Of a DNA stretch of 64,000 bases, positions 32,034-44,766 are shown piece after piece. The translations under genes were made by a program, and so were the position numbers. The notes beneath the pieces were generated by a model. That model ran no database searches. It was given only the letters and a program-made list of their open reading frames with translations, and was not told the origin of the DNA. The stretch's first letter is position 1. Every line of letters starts with the position of its first letter. The stretch comes from Ichthyophis bannanicus (Eukaryota; Chordata; Amphibia; Gymnophiona; Ichthyophiidae). The stretch spans positions 108,862,278 through 108,926,277 of the forward strand of contig CM066043.1 in NCBI GenBank assembly GCA_033557465.1. The letters are read 5' to 3'.

Positions 32034-35000
32034 GCCAGACCGGGCTCCAAGTTTCCCCTGGGTCCCCAGGAGCCTATGGCCAGTTTAAAAATTGTGGACC
32101 ACTATATGGACTTTATGGTGGATATGGGGGCCGAACATTCAGTGGTGGCTAAACCAGTGGCCCCTTTGTCTTCTCGAACTATCACCGTTGTTGGGGCTAC
32201 TGGAACCAGAGCCACTAAACCTTTCTTGCAGAACCGCACCTGTGAATTAGGGGGACGGAAGATTAGCACACCAGTTCCTGTATATGCCTGAATGCCCAAT
32301 CCCCCTCTTGGGCCGAGATATGCTCGCTAAGCTCCAGGCGCAGATATCTTTTGCTGAAGGGGGAGAAATGGAAATGACTCTGAACTCAAAATCTGCTGGC
32401 CTAATGGTGTTGACTGTCCCCCGTGAAGAAGAATGGCGGTTCTATAGTACATCTCCGATCAAGGCAGCCAGTCCCCGTATCCACACCAGAATCTCAGCTC
32501 CGCCCGAGGTATGGGCGGAGGATAATCCTCCTGGCCTAGCGAAGAATATAGCCCCCGTCATTGTCACACTCGAGCCAGGAGTGGAACCAGTGCACGTGAG
32601 ACAATACCCTCTCCCGCGACCGGCGATTGAAGGAATTCACTGTCATTTAATGAAATTATTGAAGTATGGACTTCTCAGGGAGTGCCAAGCGCCCTGGAAT
32701 ACCCCCTTTCTCCCAGTCAAGAAGCATGGGACAGGTGACTACCGCCCAGTGCAGGATTTGAGATGAGTGACTGATGCAGTTGTAACCATACATCCAGTGG
32801 TACCAAACCCCTACACTCTCCTGGGACTGATTCCAGCTAAGGCTACTCATTTCACTGTCTTGGATTCGAAGGATGCTTTCTTCTGTATATGGCTAGCATC
32901 AACCAGCCAACTTTTGTTTGCCTTTAAATGGGAAGACCCTACTACAGGAAGACGGGGTCAACTCACCTGGACTCGACTACCCCAAGGATTTAGGAACTCA
33001 CCTACTCTCTTCAGTGTTGCTCTCAACCAAGATCTTTCAAGTTACTCTGTTACTCCGGGAAAAAGAGTCCTCCTCCAGTATGTGGATGACCTATTGATAG
33101 CCACCAACTCTAAAAGCGAATGCTCTGGGCGTTTTGACCCAATCCCTCTGATCTTAGCAGCAACCTGTAGCATATCTGTCAATACAACTGGATACCGTCG
33201 CGAAAGGATGGCCACCTTGCCTGAGAGCCGTTGCAGCCACAGCCCGCCTGGTGGGTGAAGCTGACAAGCTCACCCTAGGTCAAAATCTCCAAATTCCGGT
33301 ACCGCACTCTGTCCTAACCCTCATGGAGCACAAAGGAAATTATTGGTTCACAAATTCACGAATGCTGAAGTACCAAAGTATGTTATGTGAAAACCCCCAA
33401 TTGCAGTTGATCGTCAGTCAAGCTTTGAACCCTGCTATGCTGTTGCCAATTGGTCCAGGTCCAACCGATCCTGATTGCCTGGAAATTATGGACACTGTAT
33501 TCTCAAGTCGCCCTGATCTAACCAATGTCCCATTAGATGACCCTGCACGAACTTTCTTCGTGGATGGAAGCAGTACACATCCAATGGACAACGTCGTGCT
33601 GGCTATGCAGTGGTGACCCTGGATATGGTAGTTGAATCTTCAGCTCTGGCCCCGGGAACTTCAGCGCAGAAGGCTGAACTGATAGCCCTCACTAGGGCAC
33701 TGATAGTAGGAACAGGGCTTTGCTTAAATGCGTACACAGATTCCAAGTACGCCTTTACACAATTACATGCCCATGGGGCCCTGTACAAGGAACGAGGGTT
33801 GATAACCTCAGGAGGCAAGTCCATTAAGTATGGTCCTGAGTTATTGACATTATTGGAAGCTGTGTGGGCCCCCAAACAAGTAGCAGTAATGCACTGCCGA
33901 GGTCATCGGGCAGGGGAAGGAGAAGTTTCACGAGGAAGTAGATTTGCTGATGCTTCTGCTTGAAGTGGCCATAACTGGACAAGCTCCTGCCCCCAGTACC
34001 CCAGTCCAGGCAGCATTATTTCCAGTGCCCCTCAATGAATGGACCCCCCCCCCGGTACACATCCAAAGAGTTAGACTATTATTGTCAAAAGGAAGGGGGT
34101 GTGTTATCAGAAACCGGATGGATAGTGCTACTGCCGCCAGCGGGTGGTCTTCCTCCAGGTCCAACTGTGATCCCTGAAGCATTAGGTCCAGCATTTGTCC
34201 AAGCTTTCCACCAAGCCACACATTATGGGAAAACTGCAATGGAAAAAGCTTTCAGACCCCATTTCTGTATCTCATTATTAGGACCCCTGTCAGCCTCAGT
34301 AGCCCGCAAATGTGTTACCTGTACAAAGAACAATGCCCAGCAGGGTCCCAACCTGCCCCCACGAGCTCAATCAGTAGGAGTTACCCCCATGGGAAATATC
34401 CAGGTGGACTTCACAGAAATGCCACGAGCAAACGGATATCGTTACCTGTTGGTCCTAGTTTGTACTTTCTCTGGGTGGGTAGAAGCTTTCCCCACCAGGA
34501 CTGAGAAAGCCAGGGAAGTTACCAAAATTCTGCTCCATGAGATCATTCCCCGGTTTGGAATACCATTAGTTATAGGATCAGATAAAGGGCCCTCGTTTGT
34601 ATCTCCAGTAACTCAGTAGTTGGCCCAGGCCCTACAGGTGCAGTGGAAGTTGCATACAGCTTACAGACCCCGAAGTTCAGGAAACGTAGAGCGTATGAAT
34701 CGGACCCTAAAGTCCCAGCTATCCAAACTCTGTCAGGAAGCTCACCTGAAGTGGCCCCAGGCTCTTCCTATAGCCCTCCTCAGGATACGTTCAGCCCCCA
34801 CCAAGTCATTAGGCGTTTCCCCTTTTGAGGTCTTGTATGGGTGACCTCCGCCCATTGTCCAAGGGATAAAAGGGGATATGAGTCAGATTGGGTCCGAAAT
34901 CACTAGATAAGAACTATTGGCTCTAGGTTCTGTCTTGCAGAGTCTCCATACATGGGTACAAGACCAGTTGCTCATCAGTCTGACCGAGCCGCTGCATCCC

Positions 35001-35243
35001 TTCAAGCCTGGAGCCTCGGTGTGGGTCAAAGAGTGGAGGAAGACACAGTTAGCACCTCATTGGAAGGGACCTTATGTCGTCATAGTATCAACCCCTACAG
35101 CAGTTAAGGTTGCAGAATTGGAACCTTGGATCCATCACAGTCGAGTAAAGCCAGCGTCATCGACTGAACTTTGTCACTGGACTTCAACAAACAACCCAGA
35201 CTCGCCATTGCGACTTACGCTGCGGCGACAACCACTGCTGTGA
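32034..35243 (+). pseudogene. pol: ERV-A pro-pol
   Basis: Protease active site is VDMGAEHS (32116-32139), DTG changed to DMG. Reverse transcriptase keeps LPQGFRNSPTL and YVDDLLIA (about 33078-33101), with a stop after QDLR (32764-32766). After KSEC (33123) about 120 codons of thumb/connection are deleted, resuming at the equivalent of GVLTQS. RNase H is at 33540-33960 (FFVDGSS, ELIALTRAL, YTDSKYA). Integrase (34035-35243) has HATHYGK, CVTC, VDFTEMP, GSDKGPSF and GNVERMN, so D, D and E remain, with stops at 34617 and 34842. Confidence 0.8.
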
Positions 35244-35301
35244 GTCTACAGCCCTACTCCTGTCACCAACCGGAAGCTGACAGGTCTACGTACGGTGGAA
35301 G

Positions 35302-35844
35302 TGTAGCAGTGAAGTGCACACAATGAATAAATCCAGGCGTCAATGGCAGGTTCCAAGCCAATTTATTGTGCACAAGGCTCAGACAGGAAAGCATCCAAAA
35401 GTGACTGAGCAATGGAGAACAGAAACAAATTCCTTTATATATAATTTTCACAGTTTGATACAGGGAAACTTTCTATTGGTCCCAAAGTCCCCTGTACCTG
35501 TCCAATCGGGGACCCTCTCTGGGCCTAGCACCCTGTTCCCCCTTCTCAGGCTATTCTGACAAAGGCACAGTTTTTAGACATAGATACATTTCTACTGCAA
35601 GGTCATTTCTAGGCTCAGAGAATGTGAGAATGCAGAACACTGGAACATATCTATCAACAGCATGGAAGAATTTAATAAAGGATTCATACAAACTTATCAA
35701 AAAGCAGTTTAAGGCAGATTCTCAGACTTTCACTGACTTTGGTCTTTCCTCAGCACTGCTAGTCTCAGGTGGGGGTAGGGACTCAGGCCTAGCTTACAGG
35801 CCTCCCATACGTTCACAGGCTATTGTAGGCCTTAGCCTGCCACA
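35302..35844 (-). repeat. ERV-C 3' LTR
   Basis: Minus-strand LTR, end TGTAGCAGTGAAGTGCACAC at 35302. Polypurine tract AATCAAAGGGGGGAA at 35845-35859. AATAAA appears as TTTATT near 35362. Confidence 0.85.
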
Positions 35845-35902
35845 TTCCCCCCTTTGATTATTCTCACCCACAAGTGAGAGAGGGTGAGAATTAAATCACA
35901 TA

Positions 35903-37945
35903 TTATACTCGTGTAACAGTATCATGTTGGGGTATAGGGTGATATTGCCACATGGCTAATACTTTTGTAGCTGTTTTCCGTTCTACAGTGCTATCAATTA
36001 CTGAGATTATCATGCGTAAGCAAAGGGGTAGGAGACATGGGAGAAACAAGCATGCAGCCAATATTAATAATACAATGAATACGAGTGTTTTCAGGCTGCC
36101 CAATCCTGAGAACATAGAACCAAACCATCCATCAAGTTCTAGGCCATGCCAGATCTGGACTGGTACATAGGCTTGCTTCCTCATTTAGTTAGCTATGTCT
36201 TCAACAACTTGACCTTCATTATCAATTTGCAAACAGCAATTAGTTAAATTCAATTTTCCACACACTCCACCTTCAGCTGCTAGTAAATAATCTAGTGCTA
36301 AGCGATTCTGATAAATAGCTGTACGCATTTGTGTACTCTGTTTAGCTAAAAGGGTTAAAGCTTTACTAGTTTCATTCGTTATTATTTCAACAACAGATTG
36401 CAAGCATATACACAGGTCCCATCTTGGTTCCAAGTGGCGGGTCCATAGTATGAAATGATTCTCTCAGGTGGCCATTCCTCATTATCCCACTTATCCCATT
36501 GGCCTATATTTAAAACCTCTCGCTTCTGTCGGCTTTTATATATCGGGAAACCTAATTGTTCTCCATGGGAGATAGGCAAAAGAAAGAAGGAGGGTAGTAT
36601 AGTTCCTAATATACATGCACCTCCCCAGTTATTAGGGAGCTGGGCATATGCTCGGGTTCCACAAATCCAATATAGTCCAGGTGGGGCTTGCCAGGTATTG
36701 TGAGAAACCAAATTAGTCCAGAGCTTAGCAAGATTGGGAAAGATGACTAAAGGGTTGGAAGGTTCTGGAGTGTTTACACCCGACCACCAGGATGTTTTCT
36801 TAGTAGTGGCATTGTAAACCTTCTGATTCAGACAGACCAGCTGTCCAACTAGCATAGTAAACTGTGGTCCTGTACGAGCAAAACATAAATTACCAACAAT
36901 AGGGTTAGCTAATACCCATTCACTGGTGGCTTTATGCAGATCGGTTTGGTTATATGGGATAGAATAGTTCAATCCTTGCGCCTCCCAAGGCCATTGGTCT
37001 CCCATCTGAGTTCCACAGAAGAAACAGTCAGAGATGTGGAGACTAGACGCTCCAGCTCTAGCTAGTTCAAGAAACAAGTTCTGGGAGGCGTGGGGAACGG
37101 TAAACTCTGCCTTCATGGCTTCATAAAAGGTGTGATGTATTCGATAAGGTGAAGAAATATGGGTCTTAGTGTTGAGATGTATATATATAAAAGTTCCAGG
37201 GTCGGTTCCTCCCCCTGCTATACGTAAACCAAATCTGAACCCCTGCTTCCACTGGCTGGGGTCTAGTATGAGGAGCCATAGGGGATTGCAAGCACCTTTC
37301 TCACACTTATGCGGCTCAAGCAAGGGTAGTCTTTCTAAATTGGCTTTACGATTATCCCCATCTTGTTCAGTAGGGCTACCCGACCAGGTAGCATAATACA
37401 CACACTCCCATTTTGGACAGAAATATGCATCTTTAGATACCTTACTGTAGGCGGATGGGGAATGCTTCCCAGTATATTTTCCCCATCCATACGCTCCTTC
37501 AGGGCACATATATTTATCATCATAGTAGTAGGCTTGCTCCCAAGTCCCACATCTGTGATGGTCATTTCTATTGATAAGATCACAAGCATCAAAGTGTAGG
37601 GTTACGGATCTTGTGGGATCAGAGAGTTGACGTGTGGCATTTGAGGGCCCCATCCTCATCATTCCATCGCATCTCTAAAACATAATAAGAAGGGTTCTGA
37701 CGGGGACTAAAACAAATCTTGCTCTTTCCTTTTGTACAGATATTTAACTCTGTACTATTATACACGCACCGGCTAACTATACCAGTACAGGTATAGTAAG
37801 AATGATAGAGTAAAGTTTGAGTGACCTTGATCCCAGTTCGGGTAGTAGTTATGCAGGCTGCACAGGTGGGTAAGGCAAAAGTTATCCCAAGGGACCCTAG
37901 GGTTACTGCAAAAATAACGCAATAATAGGAAATCATCATAATCAC
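35903..37945 (-). pseudogene. env: ERV-C env
   Basis: The signal peptide (MIMMISYYCVIFAVTLGS...FA) starts at 37945. N-terminal CAAC, then a surface subunit with DCFFCGTQMGDQWPWEAQ (CXXC, about 36995-37035), ICGTRAYAQLP, furin-type RQKR (about 36525) and TM subunit: [24 protein letters not shown]7-CC ([10 protein letters not shown], about 36235-36265), membrane anchor LVFIVLLILAACLFLP and cytoplasmic tail. Broken by a frameshift near 37640, another at about 36400-36430 and a stop at 36182-36184. The product would mediate receptor binding and membrane fusion; here it is truncated. Confidence 0.8.
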
Positions 37946-38143
37946 AGTCTCTGATAGATGGGTTGAAATGTTGAGAACTCTGAACTTTAAGGCTTCTTTT
38001 CCCAGCTTCCTCCGTACGTAGACCTGTCATCTTCCGTGCCGTGTGACAGACGTAGGGTTGTAGATCCTCAAGCTTCTGCTGTACGTCGACCTGCCAGCTT
38101 CCATGCTATGTGGCAGGAGTAGGGCTGTAAAGTCTAAAAACTT

Positions 38144-41100
38144 TCACAGTGGTGGCTGTTGTCGCAGCGTAAGCCGCAATGGTGTTGTAGGGTCATTTAC
38201 TGAAGTCCAATGACCAAGTTCAGGAGCAGCTGCTGGCTTTACTCGACTGTGATGGATCCAGGGTTCGAGTTCAGCAACTTTGACTGCTGTTGGGGTTGAT
38301 AAGATAACAACATAAGGTCCCTTCCAATGCGGTGCCAATGGTGTCTTTCTCCACTCTTTGATCCACACCGAGACTCCAGGCTTGAAGGAATGCAGTGGTT
38401 CTGTTAGACTGATGGGCAGTTGATCTTGTACCCACGTATGAAGATTCTGCAAAACAGAACTTAAAGCTAATAGTTCTTGACTAGTAATTTCAGATCCAAT
38501 CTGTTGCATGTCTCCCTTTATTCCTTGTACAATAGGCGGAGGTCGCCCATACAGAATCTCAAAAGGGGAGACTCCTAATGACTTGGTAGGGGCTGAGCGT
38601 ATTCTAAGAAGGGCTATAGGAAGAACCTGGGGACACTTCAGGTGAGCTTCTTGACAAAGTTTAGATAACTGGGACTTCAGGGTTCTATTCATATGCTCTA
38701 CCTTTCCTGAACTCTGGGGTCTGTAAGCAGTATGCAATTTCCACTGCACCTGCAGAGCTCGTGCTAACTGTTGAGTCACCTGAGACACAAATGAGGGCCC
38801 ATTATCTGACCCTATAGTCAATGGCATTCCGAATCGGGGAATAATCTCATGAAGCATAATTTTAGTAACTTCTCTGGCTTTCTCAGTTCTGGTGGGGAAA
38901 GCTTCTACCCACCCAGAAAAGGTACAGACTAAGACCAACAGGTAATGATATCCATTTGCTCATGGCATTTCAGTAAAGTCCACCTGAATATTACTCATGA
39001 GGGTAACTCCTACTGACTGAACTCTTGGGGGTGGGTTAGGACCTTGCTTGGCATTATTCTTAGCACATGTTAAACATTGTTGAGCCACTGAGGCAGACAG
39101 GGGCCCTAATAATGGAATATAGAAATGAGGTCTGAGGGCTTTTCCCATTGCAGTCTTTCCATAATGTGTGGCTTGATGGCAGGCACGGAAAAAGGCTGGA
39201 CCTAACGCTTCAGGAATTACTGTGGGCCCTGGAGGTGAACTACCCTCTGGAGGTGGCAACACTATCCAGCCCTTCTCTGTTAGGACACCCCCTTCCTTCT
39301 CGCAGTAATAGTCCAACTCTCTGGTGGTGTATCGGGGGGCCCATGAGCTAAGGGGCACAGGGAATAAGGCTGCCTGAACTTGGGGGTATCTTGAGTCAAA
39401 ACCTGTCCCATAGTGGCTCCTTCTCGTGCAGTGGCATCGGCAAACCTATTTCCTCGGATAATTTCTCCATCTCCTACTTGATGACCTCGGCAGTGCATGA
39501 CTGCCACTTGCTTAGGGGCCCACACAGCATCTAACAGTGTCAATATCTCAGGGCCATATTTAATGGACTTGCCTCCTGAAGTTATCAGCCCTCGTTCTTT
39601 GTACAGGGCCCCATGTGCGTGCAAAGTTGTAAAGGCATACTTGGAATCTGTGTACACATTCAAATGGAGCCCTTTTCCTAGTATCAGTGCCCTCGTGAGG
39701 GCTATCAGTTCAGCTTTCTGTGCTGAGGTCCCCGGGGCCAGGGCCGAGGACTCAACCACCAGATCAAGGGTCACCACTGCATACCCGGCACAGCGATGTC
39801 CATTGATGACAAGACTGCTTCCATCCACAAAGAATATCCGTTCAGGGTTCTCCAAAGGTACGTCAGTCAGATCCGGGCGACTTGAAAAGACAGTGTCCAT
39901 AATTTACAGACAATCATGATCGGGGGGGCCAGGACCAACTGGTAACAACGTAGCAGGGTTCAAAGCTTGGCTGACCATCAATTGCAGTCGGGGATTTTCA
40001 CACAGCATACTTTGATACTTCAGCATTCGTGAATTTGTGAGCCAGAAGTTTTCTTTTGTGCTCCATAAGGGTCAAGACTGAGTGGGGTACAATGACTTGA
40101 AGATTTTGTCCCAAAGTGAGCTTGTCAGCTTCGCTCACTAAGAGGGCTGTGGCTGCAACGGCTCTTAAACAAGGGGGCCAGCCTTTTGCAACTGTATCCA
40201 ACTGTTTTGATAAATAGGCCACTGGTCGCTGCCAAGATCCAAGAGATTGAGTCAACACTCCCAAAGCATTTCCTTGTGACTCATCAACATAGAGGCGAAA
40301 AGGTTTCTGGACATCTGGCAAGCCCAGGGGCTGGTGACGTTATTAAGGCAGTCTTTAAAGATCGAAATGCTGCATCCTGTTCAGGTCCCCATTCCAACGG
40401 AGACCTCTCCATTCCTTTGGTAGCTTGATACAGTGGCTTTGCCAACAGCGCGAAGTTGGGTATCCATATTCTACAATAACCTGCAGCCCCCAGAAAAGCT
40501 CTCGCCTCCTGGTGGTTGGAGTAGGAATACTACATACAGCTTCTTTGCGTTCTGGTCCCAGGCGTTGGACTCCGCTGGACAATTGGAATCCCAGATATTT
40601 AACTTCAGTTTGGCATAGCTGAGCCTTGGCCCTGGAGACCTTATATCCAGCTTCATTCAGGAGGTGCAAGAGATCACTGGTGGCTTGTAAACATTCATTT
40701 TCCGGGTTGATGGCTATTAGCAGGTCATCCACATACTGGAGAAGGACCCTTTTCCCTGGGTCCACAGGGTAGCTTGAGAGATCTTGATTTAGAGCAGCAC
40801 TGAAGAGGGTAGGTGAATTTTTGAATCCTTGGGGTAATCGAGTCCAAGTAAGTTGGCCCCGCCTTCCTGTTGTGTAGGGTCTTGCCATTCAAAAGCAAAC
40901 AAGAGCTGACTGGGGGGGGGGCTAGGCGTACGCAAAAGAAAGCATCTTTTAAATCCAAAACAGTGAAGTAAGCAGCCTCAGCAGGAATCAGTCCCAAGAG
41001 AGTATAAGGATTTGGTACCACTGGGTGTATAGTTTCAACTGCATCGTTCACTCGCCTCAAATCTTGTACTGGTCGGTAATCCCCTGTCCCTGGTTTCTTA

Positions 41101-41781
41101 ACTGGGAGAAGGGGGGTATTCCAAGGTGATTGGCATTCTCTAAGAAGTCCATACTTCAGCAGTTTCATCAGATGGCAGTGAATACCTTCAATAGCTGGTC
41201 GAGGAAGAGGATATTGCTTCACATGCACTGATTCTGCTCCTGGCTTGAGGGTGACAATGATGGGGGCTATGTTCTTCGCTAGGCCAGGTGGATTATCCTC
41301 CGCCCATACTCCATGCGGGGCTGAAAGGTTGGTGGGTATACAGGAACCAGCTGTCTTGGTTGGAGATGCACTATAGAACCGCCACTCTTCTTCTCGGGGG
41401 ACAGTCAGCACCATCAGTCCAGCAGGCTTCGAGTTCAGTCATTTGCATTTCTCCTCCTTCAGCAAAGGATATCTGCGCCTAAAGTTTGGCAAGCATATTT
41501 CGGCCCATAAGTGGAATAGGGCATTCGGGCATATACAGGAACTGGTGCGTTTATTTTCTGCCCCCTAGCTCACACATGCAGTTCTGCAGGAAAGGCTTGG
41601 TGGCCCTAGCCCCAGTGGTTCCAACAATAGTGACGGATCGAGAGGACAAGGGAGCCACTGGCTTTGCCACCACCGATTGCTCTGCTCCTGTATCTACTTT
41701 AAAGTCCATATATTGGTCCCCTACTTTCAAACTGACCATAGGCTCCTGGGGACCCAGGGTGAACTTGGAGCCTGGTCTGGC
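38144..41781 (-). pseudogene. pol: ERV-C pro-pol
   Basis: Protease VDTGAEQSV (about 41690) precedes a frameshift near 41555. Reverse transcriptase has PGTGDYRPVQDLRRVN, TVLDLKDAFFCVRL, LPQGFKNSPTLF and LLQYVDDLLIA (about 40725). Frameshifts lie near 40880-40920 (a G/C run) and 40490. RNase H is at 39550-39900 (FFVDGSS, ELIALTRAL, YTDSKYAF). Integrase at 38144-39358 has HQATHYGK, CLTCAKNN, VDFTEMP, GSDNGPSF and GKVEHMN, with a TGA separating EMP from ANGYHY (38957-38959). All catalytic residues are otherwise present. Confidence 0.8.
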
Positions 41782-43346
41782 CTAGTCTTCATCCACGTCA
41801 TAGCCCTCTGCGACTGCCACTCCCTCAATAGCTTCTTCCCTCTCCTGCTGGAACTGTGCTCGGTTTATTCCTCCTCGATTCTGAAACCGACCTCCTGTTC
41901 TCCAAGTGCTCCCCCTCCCCTCCTGGGGGTGGAACCAAGATGCGGGAATTCATTTTTCCAATGTCCTTCTTCTTTACAATGGGCGCATTGGTTTGCACCC
42001 AGTGGGGGCCAGCTACTTTCACGGCCCCTTCCACGTCCTCTACTCCTTCGGTTAGGAAAACCTCCTCCACGTCGTTCGACTAAAGCGGCAGCAAGAAGAT
42101 CTGCTGCCTTCTTCATCTTCCGTTCACTTTCTCTGTTAAGCTCATGTTCACGATTCACAAACACCTTCTGAGCAACTTCCATTAACTGTGCTGTATTCAT
42201 GCCCGCAAATCCATCCAATTTCTGTAATTTGCGCTTTATATCTTCCTGGGACTGACTGACAAAGGCTGCGTTTACCATACGCAAATTCTCCTGGGCTGCT
42301 GGATCGTATGGAGTGTATAATCTATAGGCTTCAGACAATCGCTCATAAAAGGCCACTGGGCTCTCATTCGGACCCTGGATGACCTCTGACACCTTTCCGA
42401 TATTCATAGCTTTCTGGCCTCCCCTCCTCAGGCCCTGCAACAAGGCCTGGCGAAATCGAGTCAGACCAGGTAGGCTGATGAGTTTGCATTATACTAGTCA
42501 TTAATTCAGTTAAATCTTGGGGCTTTTCAGTATAGGATGCATAATGCGTTTTCCAGTTTAATAAATCAGTGGTGGAGAAAGGTACATAGATTAGACTGAC
42601 TGGCCCTGGCGCCATCTGGCCCTGCTCATTCAGGATAGGTAACCCAGGTACCTGACGCAATGGCATTAGGCGTCCCTCTCCTTTCTTCTTCTCTTTAGTG
42701 GCACTTCTTAAATCATATGATTGCTGAGTATAGGCATCCTCAACAGGTGACCCTGATCTGGCGAGAGAGTCTCTGCTCTCGGTATCTTTAGGGGACACTG
42801 GCCCTCCTGAAACACTCGGGCTAGACCCGGAGCTATCAATTGGGGAAGGGTATTCTCTTCGCCATTGCGGTGGCGACCGCTGAGCTTCTGCCTCCGGCTC
42901 TGCCGGGAGTGCTGGAGCCGTAGGAACTAGCCTATATGGATACTGAGGTAAACGGGTCAGGATATCTGGGGACTCTGAGGTGGAATATACAGGTAGCTTC
43001 CTTTCCTCAAGCGCCCGAGTCCCCCTGATAGTTGCAACTAATATTCTACACTGTTCCTCATAGCAGCGCCTTATCCAAGGGGGCTGTGTCTCACAAATAC
43101 TTAACCAGGAATCTATATATGGGAACTGATCAGGATGTTCTCTTTGGACTGATGAACAAGGGAAACTACACTAATAGCAAAGGTGCCCTCACGGGGCCAT
43201 GAAGTGACTAGCACAGGCCACTCCCTTTCACAGAGCATTCTTAATCGGGACAGAGACATTTTAATTCCATAGTCTCCGTTAAATCCCCTGCTGAAATTCT
43301 TGATCATACATTTCAACAGAGTTTGTGTGGACTCCGTCCCTCCCAT
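41782..43346 (-). pseudogene. gag: ERV-C gag
   Basis: ATG at 43346 (MGGTEST). Matrix LKCMIKNFSRGFNGDYG and LCEREWPVL; the frame is then lost near 43140. The linker includes a PTAP late-domain motif (LVPTAPALP, about 42930). Capsid lost about 80 codons: PTWSD runs directly into the shifted equivalent of the FRQALLQGLRRGGQ segment (about 42465). Nucleocapsid NQCAHCKEEGHWKNEFP has the last zinc ligand Cys changed to Phe (about 41953). TAG at 41782-41784. An upstream in-frame extension starts at 43448. Confidence 0.78.
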
Positions 43347-44005
43347 GATTACAATAATGTACATGACAACAGACAATAGGGGTAGGTAGTATGGCTGCAG
43401 GTAAGGGGTCCGTGCAGCCCATGGAACAAAGAAGGGGACAAACGCCAAACACTTCCTTCTTTTCGCGACCTGGGTGCGGTTGCCTGGCCAGGAACTGCGC
43501 TACTCAGGAGTCCGCTCTCACGTGGTCTGTATCCAGACCTCTCACTCACACACACACACAACCAAACTTGCCAGCAACGTTTTTCCAAATTCCCAAGGCC
43601 TTACTGACTAACCATACTAAAGGGTCGGTGGCTTCTGCGGCACTACCACTTAGCGGGGCATACTAGGACCGCCCGTGAGAGGTGATCAGGCTCTCATTAT
43701 TATTTCACCATACCATATTCCCAAACCTGACTATCTGAATAGTACAGAAGACTTCTACTCACCGGATCCGGTTCCCGATACCAAACCAGTACATGGGTTG
43801 GATCCTGGACTCCCCTTAGGTTCGAAGGTGTTGGCCAGCTGGACCCAGTAGTGCGCCGAGGCCAGGCGGAACCCTCTCCGATACAAGAGGACCGGTGGCG
43901 CCTGAGGGTTTCCCCAGCGGTCGGACAGACACGGTTCCAACCGGACCAAACCTGGAGGCGAAATTACATGGAATACTCACTTTAATACCATCCACTACTC
44001 GCACA

Positions 44006-44023
44006 TTCCCGGCCAACGCACCA
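44006..44023 (-). promoter_or_regulatory. ERV-C primer binding site, tRNA-Gly
   Basis: Minus-strand TGGTGCGTTGGCCGGGAA, one mismatch to tRNA-Gly(GCC), 6 bases from the LTR. Confidence 0.8.
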
Positions 44024-44029
44024 AGAATA

Positions 44030-44570
44030 TGTAGCAGCGAAGTGCACACAATGAATAAATCCAGGAGTCAATGGCAGGTTCCAAGCCAATTTATTGTGCA
44101 CAAGGCTCAGACAGGAAAGCATCCAAAAGTGACCGAGCAATGGAGAACAGAAACAAATTCCTCATATACAATTTTCACAGTTTGATACAGGCAAACTTTC
44201 TATTGGTCCCAATGTCCACTGCACCTGTCCAATCGGGGACCCTCTCTGGGCCTAGCACCCTGTTCCCCCTTCTCAGGCTATTCTGACAAAGGCACAGTTT
44301 TTAGACATAGATACATTTCTACTGCAAGGTCATTTCTAGGCTCAGAGAACGTGAGAATGCAGAACACTGGAACATATCTATCATCAGCATGGAAGAATTT
44401 AATAAAGGATTCATACAAACTTATCAAAAAGCAGTTTAAGGCAGATTCTCAGACTTTCACTGACTTTGGTCTTTCTCAGCACTGCTAGTCTCAGGTGGGG
44501 GTAGGGACTCAGGCCTAGCTTACAGGCCTCCCATATGTTCACAGGCTATTGTAGGCCTTAGCCTGCCACA
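44030..44570 (-). repeat. ERV-C 5' LTR
   Basis: Minus-strand LTR, pair of 35302-35844, with AATAAA (TTTATT, about 44090) near the R region and TG...CA ends. Confidence 0.85.
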
Positions 44571-44766
44571 GAAGCTGTGGAGAAAGAGAACTTTAGTAAA
44601 AGACTTTGCAATTTCTAGACAAATTCATTGAAATATGGTAATCAGGTTGCCTCCATGTATTTATGTTGTACTTACGGTAGCCCTGGGGCCCCTTAGAATG
44701 CCCACTGATATACCTCCTTGTATCACATGTTATGGACCAGCCACATGGGCGAATGATGGGTCCTGT
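44571..44766 (+). pseudogene. env: ERV-A env fragment 1
   Basis: Decayed plus-strand sequence ending in TCYGPATWANDGSC, the start of the transmembrane subunit (relatives: [22 protein letters not shown]). The upstream part (to 44571) is not clearly alignable, so most of the surface subunit is missing. The codons continue at 54742 as GYRSPV after ERV-D. Confidence 0.65.

Larger units (their letters stand above)
35302..44570 (-). mobile_element. ERV-C: minus-strand ERV with gag, pol and env
   Basis: 3' LTR 35302-35844, env 35903-37945, pol 38144-41781, gag 41782-43346, leader, primer site 44006-44023, 5' LTR 44030-44570. The 4-bp target duplication GAAG occurs at 35298-35301 and 44571-44574. 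Its two LTRs differ at roughly a dozen or more positions by eye (about 2-3 percent). All three genes contain stops or frameshifts. It lies between pol and env of ERV-A. Confidence 0.85.
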
